A stretch of DNA of 64,000 nucleotides. It comes from Zizania palustris (lineage: Eukaryota; Streptophyta; Magnoliopsida; Poales; Poaceae). The position numbers and the translations under genes are program-made. Of the stretch, positions 10,236 through 20,171 are shown piece by piece (positions within the stretch are counted from its first letter, which is position 1; each line of letters starts with the position of its first letter). A model generated the notes under the pieces. That model had not been told where the DNA came from. It was given only the letters and a program-made list of their open reading frames with translations, and did not search any database. The DNA is taken from assembly GCA_019279435.1 (NCBI GenBank), contig JAAALK010000288.1, positions 70,308,329-70,372,328 of the forward strand, read 5' to 3'.

Positions 10236-10960
10236 CTTCCATGTGGCCGATCAGATCATGGAAGATGTAGTTCATGGCCCTTTGATAAGTTGCTCCATAA
10301 TTTTTCAAACCGAAGGTCATCACCACCCACTCATAAAGTTCGATAGCGCCTGGGCACCAGAAAGCCGTCTTGTGGATGTCTTCGTCAGCCATGAAAATCT
10401 ATTTATACCCTGCATTTCTATCAATGAAGCTGATAATCTTATGACCTGATGTGGCATCCACTAATAAATTTGCGACTAACATCGGGTATTCATCTTTCGG
10501 GGTCGCCTTGTTTAGATCTCTGAAGTCAACACATATCTTGAGCATCCCACTTTTCTTCCATACGGGCACAATATTTGATACCCACTCTGCATATCAGCAC
10601 AACCTTATGAATCCTGCATCATACAATCTTGTTACCTCGGCCTTGATATCAGGGTATATCTCTGCCTTGAATTGCCAAGGTGACTGCTTGAAGGGCTAAT
10701 ACCCCTGCTTTATTGGGACCCCATGTTCTACAATTGATCGGCTTAAACCTGGCATTTCATGATATTCTCATGCAAAACAATCCTGATATTCTCATAATAA
10801 CGCAATTAATTCATATTTTATTTCATCGGGAAGTAGAGCACTTACAAAAGTTGGCTTCGGTCTATTGTTGGGTCCGGTGTCTACCTCCTATAGTTCATTG
10901 GTTGCAGCAAAGCCATGACTAAGTTTACCTTCTCCTTTGTTGATGGTATCTTCATAGGGT
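10236..10960 (-). pseudogene. Gypsy reverse transcriptase fragment, inverted in its element
   Basis: On the minus strand the RT fingers and palm are readable: PGLSRSIVEHGVPIK, EVTRLYDAGFI, CVDFRDLNKATPKDEYP and MTFGLKNYGATYQRAMN, ending next to the left LTR just before the catalytic YXDD motif. Internal stops are present (for example in the segments before EWVSNIVP and after RNAGYK). RT is the DNA polymerase of the element; this copy lacks its active site and is dead. Confidence 0.75.
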
Positions 10961-10999
10961 GAGCTTGGGTTGTTCATTGCTAACTGGTTTGACTCCATC

Positions 11000-11290
11000 G
11001 CTTAATACCTCAAGAAAATCACCATCCTAGGCCTTACCCGATAAACAATCGACTCCTTCCATTTCCCATAATGATAAATCAACTATTGTTATATTAATTG
11101 ATTTATCGGCGAGAACAATTTCCACTTGATCGCCGACCCACTGCACTAGGCTTTGATGTGTTGTTGACGGGACGCAATAATTGGCATGAATCCAATCGCA
11201 CCCTAGTAGTAAATTGTAGGATCTTTTTCCCTCTATATATGATGAAGAACATGATCTACGTTGTGGCCGATCAGAATGCAAAATGCAGAA
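11000..11290 (-). pseudogene. Gypsy protease / pre-RT fragment
   Basis: The minus strand encodes LLGCDWIHANYCVPSTTHQ followed by LVQWVGDQVEIV, the conserved end of the gypsy aspartic-protease region before RT. It is in the same direction and order as the RT fragment at 10236-10960, so the two are one piece of pol. Confidence 0.65.
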
Positions 11291-11880
11291 GCAAACGATT
11301 TGGCCCAAATGGTGTCATGATGCTAGTTGATGGCCAGATCAATCGAGGTAGAGATCACATAATTGAAGCTGATGACTGGAGGTACGATATCATTACTTAT
11401 TTGAGAAATCCTTCGACATCGGCACCAAGAAATCTTAGATACTAGGCTACGAAGTACGTGCTTCTCAACGAAGATCTGTACTATCGGATGATGGATGGAG
11501 TCCTGCTCAAGTGCATAAACTGTGAAGAGGCCAAAGTGGTGATATGTGAGGTTCATGATGGCATATGCGGGACACACTAGTCGGCCTAGAAAATGAAGTG
11601 GTTGCTCCGAAGAGCGGGTTATTTTTGGCCGACTGTGGTGAAAGACTGCATAAAATATTATAAGGGGTGTCAAGACTGCAAGAAGTTTGGAGCCATTTAA
11701 AGAGCACCCGCATTGCCAATGAACCCGATAGTTAAGCCTTGGCCCTTCAGGGGATGGGGCATTGATATGGTTGTCCAAATTTAACTAGTGTCAAGTAAAG
11801 GGCATAAATTTATACTGACAGCTATTGATTACTTCACAAAATGGGTAAAGGTCGTTCCACTCAAAAATGTATCTTCTGTT
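11290..11880 (+). pseudogene. Gypsy integrase fragment
   Basis: The plus strand reads from the RNase H to integrase linker (DDWRYDIITYLRNP, ATKYVLLNEDLYYR) into the HHCC domain (HDGICGTH, CQDCKKFG) and the first catalytic Asp (GWGIDMV), then AIDYFTKWVKVVP. TAG and TGA-type stops interrupt it at several points (for example 11443, 11577, 11698, 11782). It is cut at about 11880 by a tandem duplication. Its strand is opposite to the neighbouring RT, which shows an inversion near 11280. Confidence 0.75.
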
Positions 11881-12090
11881 GGGCCAGGTACCCGGATTGG
11901 GCCGGCCTGACTCCGCAGCTCTCTCAGCCCAGCAATCGCTCACCGCCCGTGTACCTGAGTCAATCCTGGTCAACAGCCCAGTGGGTCTTCTGCTGCTCCT
12001 AGCCCATGTACCCGGATTGGGCCAGCCCGACTTCACAGATCTCTCAGCTTGACAGTCACTCACTGCCCGTGTACCTGAGTCACACGCGGC
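11880..12090. repeat. Imperfect direct duplication, about 85 bp, 123 bp apart
   Basis: TACCCGGATTGGGCC starts at about 11889 and 12009, each followed by similar CTCTCAGC and GCCCGTGTACCTGAGTCA blocks. Neither copy shows coding or terminal features; the origin is unknown. Confidence 0.7.
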
Positions 12091-12592
12091 CCAGACACAA
12101 CAGATCTCCTCTCTTCTTCAGTCCTCTTTGACTATCGTTGACAATGACTCATCACATCTGGAGCCATGAGGCCCACGCTATTCAGCATGGCTCCTCAATT
12201 GTTCGCAGGTCCAGGATTGGAAGAGGCAAAATATTTGGTGATTCTATTTAATGGGGCCATTGCTAGACTATGTGGAATGAAGTCTGGTCCGATGCAATCA
12301 TGACAAGAGAGGTAAATGCATTCAACCAGGCAACATCCAACATAGTGCTCTGTGGCCAAAGAAGAAAAGGCAAGGAATAAGATAAAGAGTCACAGTACTG
12401 TATGAAAGCGGTGTTCTTAAAGATATACTGCAAGATCAAAAGGATCGGAAGACGAAAGGTTTTGGCTACTAGTGGATAATTTGAAGAGACTTTTGGAAAG
12501 ACATGGTGTAGAGGGCTTTAATGAGTAATAATTTAGAAGGATTAATTACCCTTATGCTCTGAAACTAGGGGACATGTGTTTATAGCGAGATT
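12091..12592. other. Unassigned interior of the rearranged gypsy element
   Basis: No ORF or domain is recognised. By position it is the 3' interior between integrase and the right LTR-like repeat. Confidence 0.4.
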
Positions 12593-13256
12593 TGGTCAGG
12601 CCCAAGCCTAGTAGCATGGTCAACAGAAGTCAAAAGTGTTTGGTCAAAGGTTGGTCAAAGAAGCTCGTCCATATTGTTATACGTGACCGGATGTGAAAGA
12701 GCCGATAAAGATGAAGAAGACAGATATATCTAGAATCGGTTATGATGCTATCGTAGCAGACAACAAGTATCCAAACTATAAATATGTATCAATTAGTTAG
12801 GTTATGAGAATCAACAACTATAACCATAAAACTACTCTCGGCCCATCGCCCCCTTGGTTTCCAAGGTTAATACTGGTAGAACTTGGCACTTGGAGCTGGG
12901 CTGCATCGCTTCGATCTCCGGAGAAGAGGTTAGTCCCACCACCCCGACAATCGTATCGGATAGAGTGGTGTCTTTCGAGGTTGTATTGTTTCGATCTCTT
13001 GAAACATTGGCTTGGTCAGTATGATTGTCGATTTATCTTGGCGTATTTGTTAGGTTTAGGGCTGCATCACTGTGATCTCTTAGATTGATGTAAGTTGGGT
13101 ATCATGGTTTGAGACTTCATCGGTTGAGTCCGACATCTTGATCTATTGTATCTGATTTATCATGTACACCATTCATCTGAACAAAGCATGCATAATATGT
13201 TAAAGGATTGTTAATTATTCGTGATTTAGCAACTATCTTGGTTAGGTCTAATCTTG
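12593..13256 (+). repeat. LTR-like direct repeat, right copy
   Basis: Starts TGGTCAGGCCCAAGCC and parallels 9575-10235, with many substitutions, a TATA box near 12777 and shared TCATCGGTTGAGTC and CACCATTCATCTGAA blocks. The divergence between copies suggests an old insertion. Confidence 0.7.
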
Positions 13257-13680
13257 CTATTATGATGATTTAATAGTATGGATTCATTCTCTTGTATGTT
13301 AGATTTAGTTTCTATCAGAGTACAAGCTGATAGGTTATATTTAATTCCCTGTTAAACCTCAATGATATCAGGGGTTACTCATCAGCCCTTGTGTGAACAT
13401 GCTATTCGCACATCCATCGGTCTAATGGTGTGTAATGTGCATCGGCTAATGGCTTTGGCTATCGGTTCACTAGCCAATAGGAACCGACATCCACGGTTAT
13501 TTCTTATCAACATGGTCGTCAACTCGATAGTCGATCGGCGTTGCTACTAATGTTTTTCATTGTCCCTAATCAGTTGTAGAGTCAAACTGATTGGCACACT
13601 CAAAACCTTCCAAGATTGTACATTTTTTAAAATAATATTTAAAAAAACAAATATGTATAGCCGTTTAAAAAAATTTCAAA
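13257..13680. other. Unassigned, probably LTR-derived sequence
   Basis: No ORF. Phrases such as ATCGGCTAATGGCTTTGGC resemble grass gypsy LTR sequence, so this may be the rest of the right LTR; there is no matching copy on the left to prove it. Confidence 0.35.
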
Positions 13681-13689
13681 ACTAGGTAG

Positions 13690-13910
13690 CGGTTGGTTCT
13701 TCATAGGCCGATTGCTGCCATGTCAGCGTCGGTCGTCCGACCAAGGTCTGACTGGCCACCACGTTGACACGCAACGGTCGGCAACTTCTAGTTTTGGTCA
13801 ACTGGTGCCACATCAGCGTCTGTCGACCGTTCAACGGTCGACTCCTGCTGACGTGGCACTAGTCGGCCCTTCAACGGTCGACTCCTTCCTTATATAAAGG
13901 GGGTCGAACA
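13690..13910 (+). promoter_or_regulatory. Promoter-like region with palindromic GGTCGAC repeats and TATA box
   Basis: CAACGGTCGACTCC occurs twice and a near-palindrome GTCGACCGTTCAACGGTCGAC once, followed by a TATA box CTTATATAAAGGGGG near 13888-13902. The transcript would run right toward a zinc-finger-like fragment at 15542, now separated by a solo LTR. Confidence 0.45.
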
Positions 13911-14195
13911 CCCTTCTCAGCACACCCACAAACACATCATCCGAAGCCGTCGAGCTACCCACTCCTCGATAATTCTATCCTCCCTATTTTTTTTCAAACT
14001 ATAGTCTATATTAACTATAAATTAATTGTGTTATAGATTAGAAGTAATATAATAGTAATGTGGTAGTATATTATGCATATTGTAGAGTTTTTTTAAGTTT
14101 TACATATGATTTAGAGTAGTATCATTTCCTTTTATGTGTAGTTTATAGAAAATGTAGATAAATATTTAATTTCCTAAATTTATGTAGATACATTG

Positions 14196-15541
14196 TGTTG
14201 ACACGAAAATGTGCCCCACACTTGGGTCAGTTCGATGATCCAAAAGTGTGCAGATACTTAGGGGCAAGCCTAAGCATAACACAACACTGATGTCACGTTA
14301 CGACTACCCTTAACAGTGGCAAGGGAGGTGGAGTTGCCAGGTAATCAGATCACACATAAATAATCCAATTAGCCGAAAAGAAATATATAAATAAAATAAA
14401 CCAGCAAGCTGAACGGAGCCTAACTGATTTGAAGTGTACTGTGTGAAGGGGTTCACCTAAGTGGGCCTTCGGCGTCTGGTGTGAAGGGTCTCGCCGAAGG
14501 TAGCCTTCGGCGTTTGGATCAATCTGACCAAAGGCAGGCTCTGAACAGACCTCAACGCGGAATCACCTCCGAACAGCGGGGTTCGGTGCGATGTCTCTGA
14601 CACGACAAAAATACTCCACCGCAAAGCGCTGGCGTGACTTCATCCGGTGTGGAGTACTGGCTTGGCGAAGTCTGACGCGATGAAGCCTGCTGTGGAGCAC
14701 TTTGGAGTGCGAACCTAACCAGACCAACAACAGTGTGATGGGTCTGGCACGGGTAGTCAAAGCAAGGGTTCCGCCGAAGGGTGTTCTAGCATCCTCCGAA
14801 ACTAGCTTCCTGGCTCTGGACACCTCTAGCGAAGGGGCTCCGAGCTTGAAAACCTATAACAGAACAAAGATCAAGTGCCAATTTGGCTTGGAGACTGAAT
14901 CTATGTGTTACAGTAGAGAAACAAAGGTAGCAATCTGTTACGTAGATTAACGAATATATCATAGGCGAAGTAACAAGGCGATAGCAATCTTTTATGTAGA
15001 TTAACGGGTACTTCATGAGCGAAGTAAAAGGCTTACCACCATTTAGAAGTGGCCGGCGGAGGGCTTCTAGGCAAACCCACGAAGGTTGTGTAGAAAGGTA
15101 AATAAAAGTAAAGGTACGGTTCAAACTAGGGTTTGAAGTTGATTTGTGTTGGGGGTCTAATGAACCGGCCTCACCCCTATATTTATAGGGGCTAGTCTTC
15201 TTATCTCTAAGGTTAATCTGGTAGGATTCAGCCTAATCAAGCTTAGGGATAAAATCAGCAAAAATCAGACTCAAACTCTATCTCCTAAATAGCCCGAAGT
15301 GGGCCTTCGGCTAGGCCTGTCAAAGTCTGCTCCTTGGGCCAAAGCTTCAGCGAGGCAGGCCTCCGAAGGCCTTCGGGCTGAAGGTAGAAGGCCGCCAGAA
15401 GGCTTCTGAAGCCCATTGTCCGATGGGCCTTCAACCCTGCAAGGCTTCGGCCTGGTCTAGGACTTGTGTATTTTTGGCCCAAATTACCAAAAATTGATAT
15501 TTTGACAATCTTGACCATTAATGCCATTTTTGCTATCAACA
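14196..15541 (-). mobile_element. Solo LTR 1 (1346 bp), TSD CATTG
   Basis: Begins TGTTGACACGAAAATGTG and ends TTTGCTATCAACA, with TG...CA termini. CATTG is repeated exactly at 14191-14195 and 15542-15546. The minus-strand TATA (CTATAAATATAGG near 15176-15188) shows orientation. No internal domain or second LTR is present, so it is the product of LTR-LTR recombination. ORFs inside are not genes. Confidence 0.88.
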
Positions 15542-15802
15542 CATTGGAATGTGGTTAAAAAATATAGCTACTCACGCTTATTATCCTCATCACCATCTAC
15601 TAGAAGGCGTCGAACCCCCCATGTGTTTTTGTGGAGACATACATAAATTCATGAGAACCCAGGATGACCTCACCTACAAGATGAGGCATTGGAAGTGTGT
15701 GAAATACTCTTGTGTCATTGTGTGGGAATGGCAAGCCTATGGGGGTACCCGTAGTGTGATTTGTTGTCGGTAGGGGGAGGAGTCGTGGCTATGGATTCGA
15801 TG
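15542..15802 (+). pseudogene. GRF-type zinc-finger-like transposon gene fragment
   Basis: The plus strand encodes PHHHLLEGVEPPMCFCGD, then CKKF-like spacing and HWKCVKYSC. A CXCGD start with a second Cys pair about 25 residues on resembles GRF-like zinc fingers found in repeated grass transposon-linked proteins. The fragment is only the stretch between two solo LTRs and has no complete frame. Its host transposon is not identified. Confidence 0.45.
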
Positions 15803-15807
15803 GTTAC

Positions 15808-17162
15808 TGTTGATAGCAAAAAATGGCATTAATCGTCGAAATTGTCAAAATAACATTTTTTGTAATTTGGGCCGAAAATATGCCTTTCCTGGCATAGGCC
15901 GGTCCAACCGGGCATAGTAGGCCAGTCTGACTGGCCATGTAGGCCCGATCAGACTGGCCCAATGGGTCCGGTCAGACCGACCCAGTCTAAAAAATTAGGG
16001 ATAGAATTTGTTTCGGGCTGCTTTGATCTATAATTAAATCTTAACCACTTTTGGCCGAATCCTACTCATATTAATATATAGGTGAGGCCGATTCAAAGGG
16101 TATCTCCACAGATCAATACTTCAAAACCCTAGTTTTGAATCGTACGTCTACTTTTCATCTAATTTTGCGCATTAGTTCAATCCATCTTCATGGGTTTGCG
16201 CTGAAAGCCCTCTGTGCATCATGTCATAACCATGGTAAGCTTTGTTGATTCGCCTGTGAATCACCCATTTAATCCACATAAAGGATTTTTATCGTCTTTA
16301 TTGGTTTTATCGGTTTTTCTGGCTACCCTTGGAAATTCGGTCTCTAGGCCGAATTGTATTTGATCTCTTACTGTTTTGCAGAGGAATCGCTTCCAAAATC
16401 ATCACCAAAGAGTTTGGGTGATTGGCAATCATCTACAACATCGCCGGAGCCCCTAGGCGATTAGACCGGAGCCTGTTGGTCCGACCGACAGTACTTCACC
16501 AGTCTGATGGGCCGTTGCCATGCCGGTCCATCAAGCATTTGTCGGCATGGTCCCCGCTGCCCTTCGCACCACGCGCGTCGAGGCCGCATGCTCGAAGCCG
16601 TCTTCCTGGTTCGACCGCTATCCCTTCATTGGTCCGACCGGGCCCCTCTAGAGCGATTCGCTCCACGCCGAGCACCATCCGCTCTGGACCCCTACATCTG
16701 AAGCTTGCACCACGCGTGCCGAAGCCCCCGGTCCGACCGAGCCCCCTCTATCAGTCTGACCACCTGTCGGTTCGAAGCTCCCTTCGCATCGTCGGTCCTC
16801 GGAGCCACCTTCGCATGCGCATCGGTCTGACCGGGGGTTGTACCTCGGTACGACCGGCCAGCAGGCCGAAGCCTCTCTCCGAAGCTCTTTGGACTCTTTT
16901 ATTTTTTGGGTAACATTATATACACTACGTGGTCTAACCGGCTTTACTTGGCCGGTCTAATCGACTTTAGTTGGCCGATTAAATCTGTCATTATTCATTT
17001 TCGGTTAATTAGATTATATTCTTATTATATAATTGAATTGTTTGGCGACTCTGTTTCCCCTTACCACTGATTAAGGGTTGTCAGAACATGACGTCAATGT
17101 CTCACGGTGTTTTTGGATCATCGAACCGTCCCAAGTGTGGGGACACATTTTTGTGTCAACAG
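15808..17162 (+). mobile_element. Solo LTR 2 (1355 bp), TSD GTTAC, same family as solo LTR 1, inverted
   Basis: Begins TGTTGATAGCAAAAAATGGC and ends TTTTTGTGTCAACA. GTTAC is repeated at 15803-15807 and 17163-17167. The reverse complement of its right end matches the left end of solo LTR 1 (TGTTGACACRAAAATGTG and CACTTGGG...GGTTCGATGATCCAAAA). The TATA-like ATTAATATATAGG near 16070-16082 is on plus. It contains many GGTCCGACCGG-type repeats. Confidence 0.88.
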
Positions 17163-17167
17163 TTACC

Positions 17168-17530
17168 CCAACCGAATGGGGTAGGATACTGGTAAAGACA
17201 ACAAGGAGACATACACAATAGAGTTTGTAGAAGGGTTCGGGCATCCCGAAGGATAATAACCCTACTCCTGTGTGTGAATGGGTGAATGGGGGGTGTCCGT
17301 ATGAATCGATCTCTCAATGTCGGTCTCAGTGTTGTGCTGTGTAGCGTAGTATGCTAGGATGTGATCCTAATGTGCCCTCTCTTAGGGCCACCCGTAATCC
17401 TTTTATATGAGAAGGACTGGGGAGTTATAAGAATTAATCATGACATTGATAGCGTGTGAAAACAGCCGCATAACTACCAGCATAACTACCTTCAAATGAC
17501 ACTAATGATTGTCATAGAACCGTCAATATT
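17168..17530 (-). other. LTR-like unassigned repeat sequence
   Basis: No ORF. A minus-strand TATA-like CTCATATAAAAGG near 17399-17411 and a GGGTTCGGGCATCCCGAAGG palindrome suggest an LTR remnant. No partner copy lies in the window. Confidence 0.35.
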
Positions 17531-17534
17531 GAGG

Positions 17535-17822
17535 CTAATTGTCGGCGTTGATTGGAGATAACAGTTCGGTGGATGGCCCCAGGCCAACCGTTGGCATCTC
17601 ATTACTTTGGCGCATTTGCTCCCGAGTGGGAGAACTGGCAGTCGGGATGTCCTTCATGGGCTGGCTTGGCCAGCAGTAGAACTGAGTGAAACCACTCGGT
17701 GGGGTACCCTGGATCATATCCTCAACAACAGCACCCGAGCTCTTTTTGGCGTGCGTCGTGCTCGAAGCAGGCGGGAAGAGCTCCAAATACCCTTCATGTA
17801 GCCATGCTTTCGATCGGTGCAC
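17535..17822 (-). pseudogene. Unrecognised transposon-associated ORF fragment
   Basis: A 95-codon open frame, Ser/Thr/Pro-rich with a PSGFTQFYCWPSQP segment. I do not recognise a domain. It lies between an LTR remnant and the hAT relic, so it is probably transposon-derived. It may be non-coding. Confidence 0.25.
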
Positions 17823-17890
17823 CGCCTAGGTGCACTGTAACAGCCCAAATTTTCAAAGGTAAAAATATGATTTATAATTACAAGAGCTAG

Positions 17891-19247
17891 CTATAACTGA
17901 TGTGCAAAACGGTGAATAAAATATGCATAAGGACATTCTTCCATAAATTTTCTTTGAAGACCATTCCATTCCCCACGCATATTACTAGCACCGTCATATT
18001 CTTGTCCACGGATATTTTGAATATCTAATCTATGATCAGATAAGACTAAGCAAAGTTCCTCCTTGGGAGTTGTAGCAATAGTGTCATGAACATGTATGAG
18101 ATCTAAGAAACGTTCTCGAATAAATTCATCCTTGTCAACAAAGTGAACAAAAAGTGCCATCTGCTCTCTTGGATTCATCTTGTGCTTCATCAATAATCAT
18201 GCAAAATTTTGCATCCCTAATTTCTTTACGGACGGAAATTTGCACATTAGTAGCAATGACATGCAAGATTTCTTTTTGAATATATGGTGATGTATACTTA
18301 GCATTACCTGGAGCATTTTCAAGGACAACTGCACTAACCTTTTCATCATGTGAAGCCAAAAGTTTCACCATCTCAAGAAAATTTCCTTTTTTTTGAACTA
18401 GGTCCCTCATCATTTCCTCGGAAAGCATAGTCTTGTAATGCTAACCATCTTGTAGTACCAATTGATGACTTGAGTCGCATTCGATTTTTGATAATATCAT
18501 CTTGTGATACCTTATCCATCACCTTTTCAATGTTGCACATCCCATTCTTTAAGTTGTCATACCATTGTACTGAAAAATTGTGAGTAGAACTAGAATCTTT
18601 TCCCATATGAGCTAAAAGGCACAATTTTTTCCATTATTAACCTTTCACCAATTTTGGAATCCCTTCACAGTAAATGTATCAGACCCACATCTTCCTTTTG
18701 GTTTCTTCGAAAAGAGAAAGCATGGGAAACAAAATGCTGCATCTTTTGAAGGAGAATATTCTAGCCATGGAAAAGATATAAACCAATGATATTGTAATCG
18801 TCTTCGGTGATTCTCTCGACTAGGAGAAGGATATGAATCTTTCTTTGGCTGATATGGGCCAAGCTTCATGTAAGCCTTTCGAATTTCATCTTGTTGATTA
18901 ACAGGACAATCTCAAATTTGTCGGCGCAATGTAGGATCACCCTTTATGAAATCACGAGCCTCCAAATTAATTTTCTGATGTTTAGATAGTTGTGATGCAT
19001 CTTGTTGATTAAGAGTAGAAATTTGCTCATGTAATTGTGATACTAATGCACGTTGCTGATTAATAGAAGAATTTGGCTCAGGTAACTATGATGATGATAC
19101 ATCTAGCTGATTAACAGTATAATTTGGCTCAGTCAATTGTGATGCATCTTGTGGATCAATAGTAGAAATTGACTCAACTAAATATGTTGGATCATTAGCT
19201 TGGTCTTTTCTTTTGTAAAAAGAATAAAGTGGTTTTCTTTTTTCCAT
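17891..19247 (-). pseudogene. hAT-superfamily transposase of the TTF-zinc-finger / DUF4371 type
   Basis: The ATG at 19247-19245 starts MEKRKPLYSFYKRK, the usual N-terminus of this plant family (annotated as zinc finger MYM-type 1-like). Then come degenerate coding repeats of about 20 residues (SIST-IDPQDASQL, TEPNYTVNQLD, LPEPNSSINQQ) at 19180-18980, a TTF-type zinc finger (WFISFPWLEYS, AFCFPCFLF) near 18800-18690, and the DUF4371 region (NARFCMIIDEAQDE-like, GQEYDGASNMRGEWNGLQ) at 18620-17891. It ends at FIHRFAHQL with the dimerisation domain missing. Frameshifts at about 18640, 18430 and 18170 break it. It would have cut and moved hAT DNA. Confidence 0.8.
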
Positions 19248-19569
19248 GGGTAGCCTATAGAATTAATGAAAGAAGATAATGTATAGACAGGAAGGAAAGC
19301 AATTAAGGCATTAAGAAAACTTTTAAGAAAAAAGATTCAAGGAGACTAGAGAGAATTGAGAAACTATACAAGATCACCGCAGCTTGTTGAGTTGTTGTTC
19401 GCTTCCTTCTTCCCTACTTCAATTCTCTGCTTGACACCGGCACGGGCGAACGACGATGACAGCGTCAGCACACCGTAATGCAACAGTCACCTGCCCAGCT
19501 GCCCGTCCAGTCGACCACAAGCCCTAGCCTAGCAGCCCCCATTGAGAAATGAAACAACGCTACATTGTT

Positions 19570-19745
19570 TTTGCTATGCGCCGAAAAAGTTGGAGATGAG
19601 GAGAACGAAACGTCATTTTGTTGTGCACTGTGGGCTGGCTATGTTGCTTTGGGCTTTTTGCTGTTGTATACTTATATTGGGCTAGAAGATATATGGGGGT
19701 AAGTAAAAAAAATTGCATGGGGGAGCCATGCATGGGGAGCGCTTT
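19570..19745. other. Flank of the hAT relic
   Basis: Non-coding. Repeats of GGGCTGGC and TTGGGC resemble the subterminal region of hAT-like elements, but no terminal inverted repeat could be fixed. Confidence 0.35.
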
Positions 19746-19754
19746 TTTCAAACT

Positions 19755-19929
19755 GTTTGTCGAGTGTCTTTGACGTGACACTCGACAAACACTAGATTTT
19801 GCAAAGTATTAAATGTTTGCCGAGTGCATTTCAGCGTACACTTGTCAAAGTTTATTTTACCGAGTGCCTGACAGAATGCACTTAGCAAATGTTCTGGCAC
19901 TCGGTAAACGTGGCATTTCCGGTAGTGCC
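19755..19929. mobile_element. Right end fragment of a second CACTA element
   Basis: Several copies of TTTGYCGAGTG and its inverse CACTCGRCAAA, ending GGCATTTCCGGTAGTG at about 19929, the classic CACTA terminus (CACTACCGGAAA inverted). No matching left end is found, so it is a truncated copy nested near the right end of the larger CACTA element. Confidence 0.65.
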
Positions 19930-20171
19930 CCTGTCTCTAGTCTCAGGTACATCCGTTACTAATAGTTTGAACTTTAGTGATGGGTTAGTATATTCACCCA
20001 TCACTAAAAGAATATATACCAGACGTGACGTGGATCTAGAGGGATCCTTTAGTGATGAGTGTTTACCCATCACTAATGCTATGGTTTTACTGATGTGATA
20101 AGAATAACGAGAGACATACACATCTCTAATGTATATTATTATCTGTTACTAATGTGCAGTTATGTGTAGTG
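19930..20171 (-). repeat. Right subterminal repeat region of the large CACTA element
   Basis: Contains the hairpin 19973-20008 (arms TTTAGTGATGGGT and ACCCATCACTAAA) and further CCATCACTAA and GTTACTAATG motifs, mirroring 8745-9290, then the terminus TTATGTGTAGTG at 20171. Confidence 0.72.

Larger units (their letters stand above)
9575..13256 (+). mobile_element. Rearranged Ty3/gypsy element inside the CACTA element
   Basis: Two direct repeats of about 660 bp (9575-10235 and 12593-13256), both oriented plus, enclose pol fragments pointing in opposite directions: reverse transcriptase and protease on minus (10236-11290), integrase on plus (11290-11880). Related sequence may continue right to about 13550. 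Borders and target duplication are unresolved. The element is inactive. Confidence 0.65.
8745..20171. mobile_element. CACTA (En/Spm) DNA transposon with nested insertions
   Basis: The left end CACTACCACATAAACG at 8745 and the right end TTATGTGTAGTG ending at 20171 are inverted versions of CACTAC-ACATAA. The flanks are TCG at 8742-8744 and TCG at 20172-20174, the 3-bp duplication expected for CACTA. Both ends carry subterminal hairpins built on AGTGATGGGT. A transposase-associated domain lies at 9374-9590. The interior is mostly later insertions, so the original element was much shorter than 11.4 kb. Confidence 0.82.

Noticed and set aside
11880..12090. Spaced repeats that could suggest a CRISPR-like array
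   Set aside because: Only two diverged copies of about 85 bp in a plant transposon; no CRISPR context.
17839..17870. TGTAACAGCCCAAATTTTCAAA resembles the start of element C's LTR
   Set aside because: Similarity ends after about 25 bases and no other LTR part follows; too short to call.
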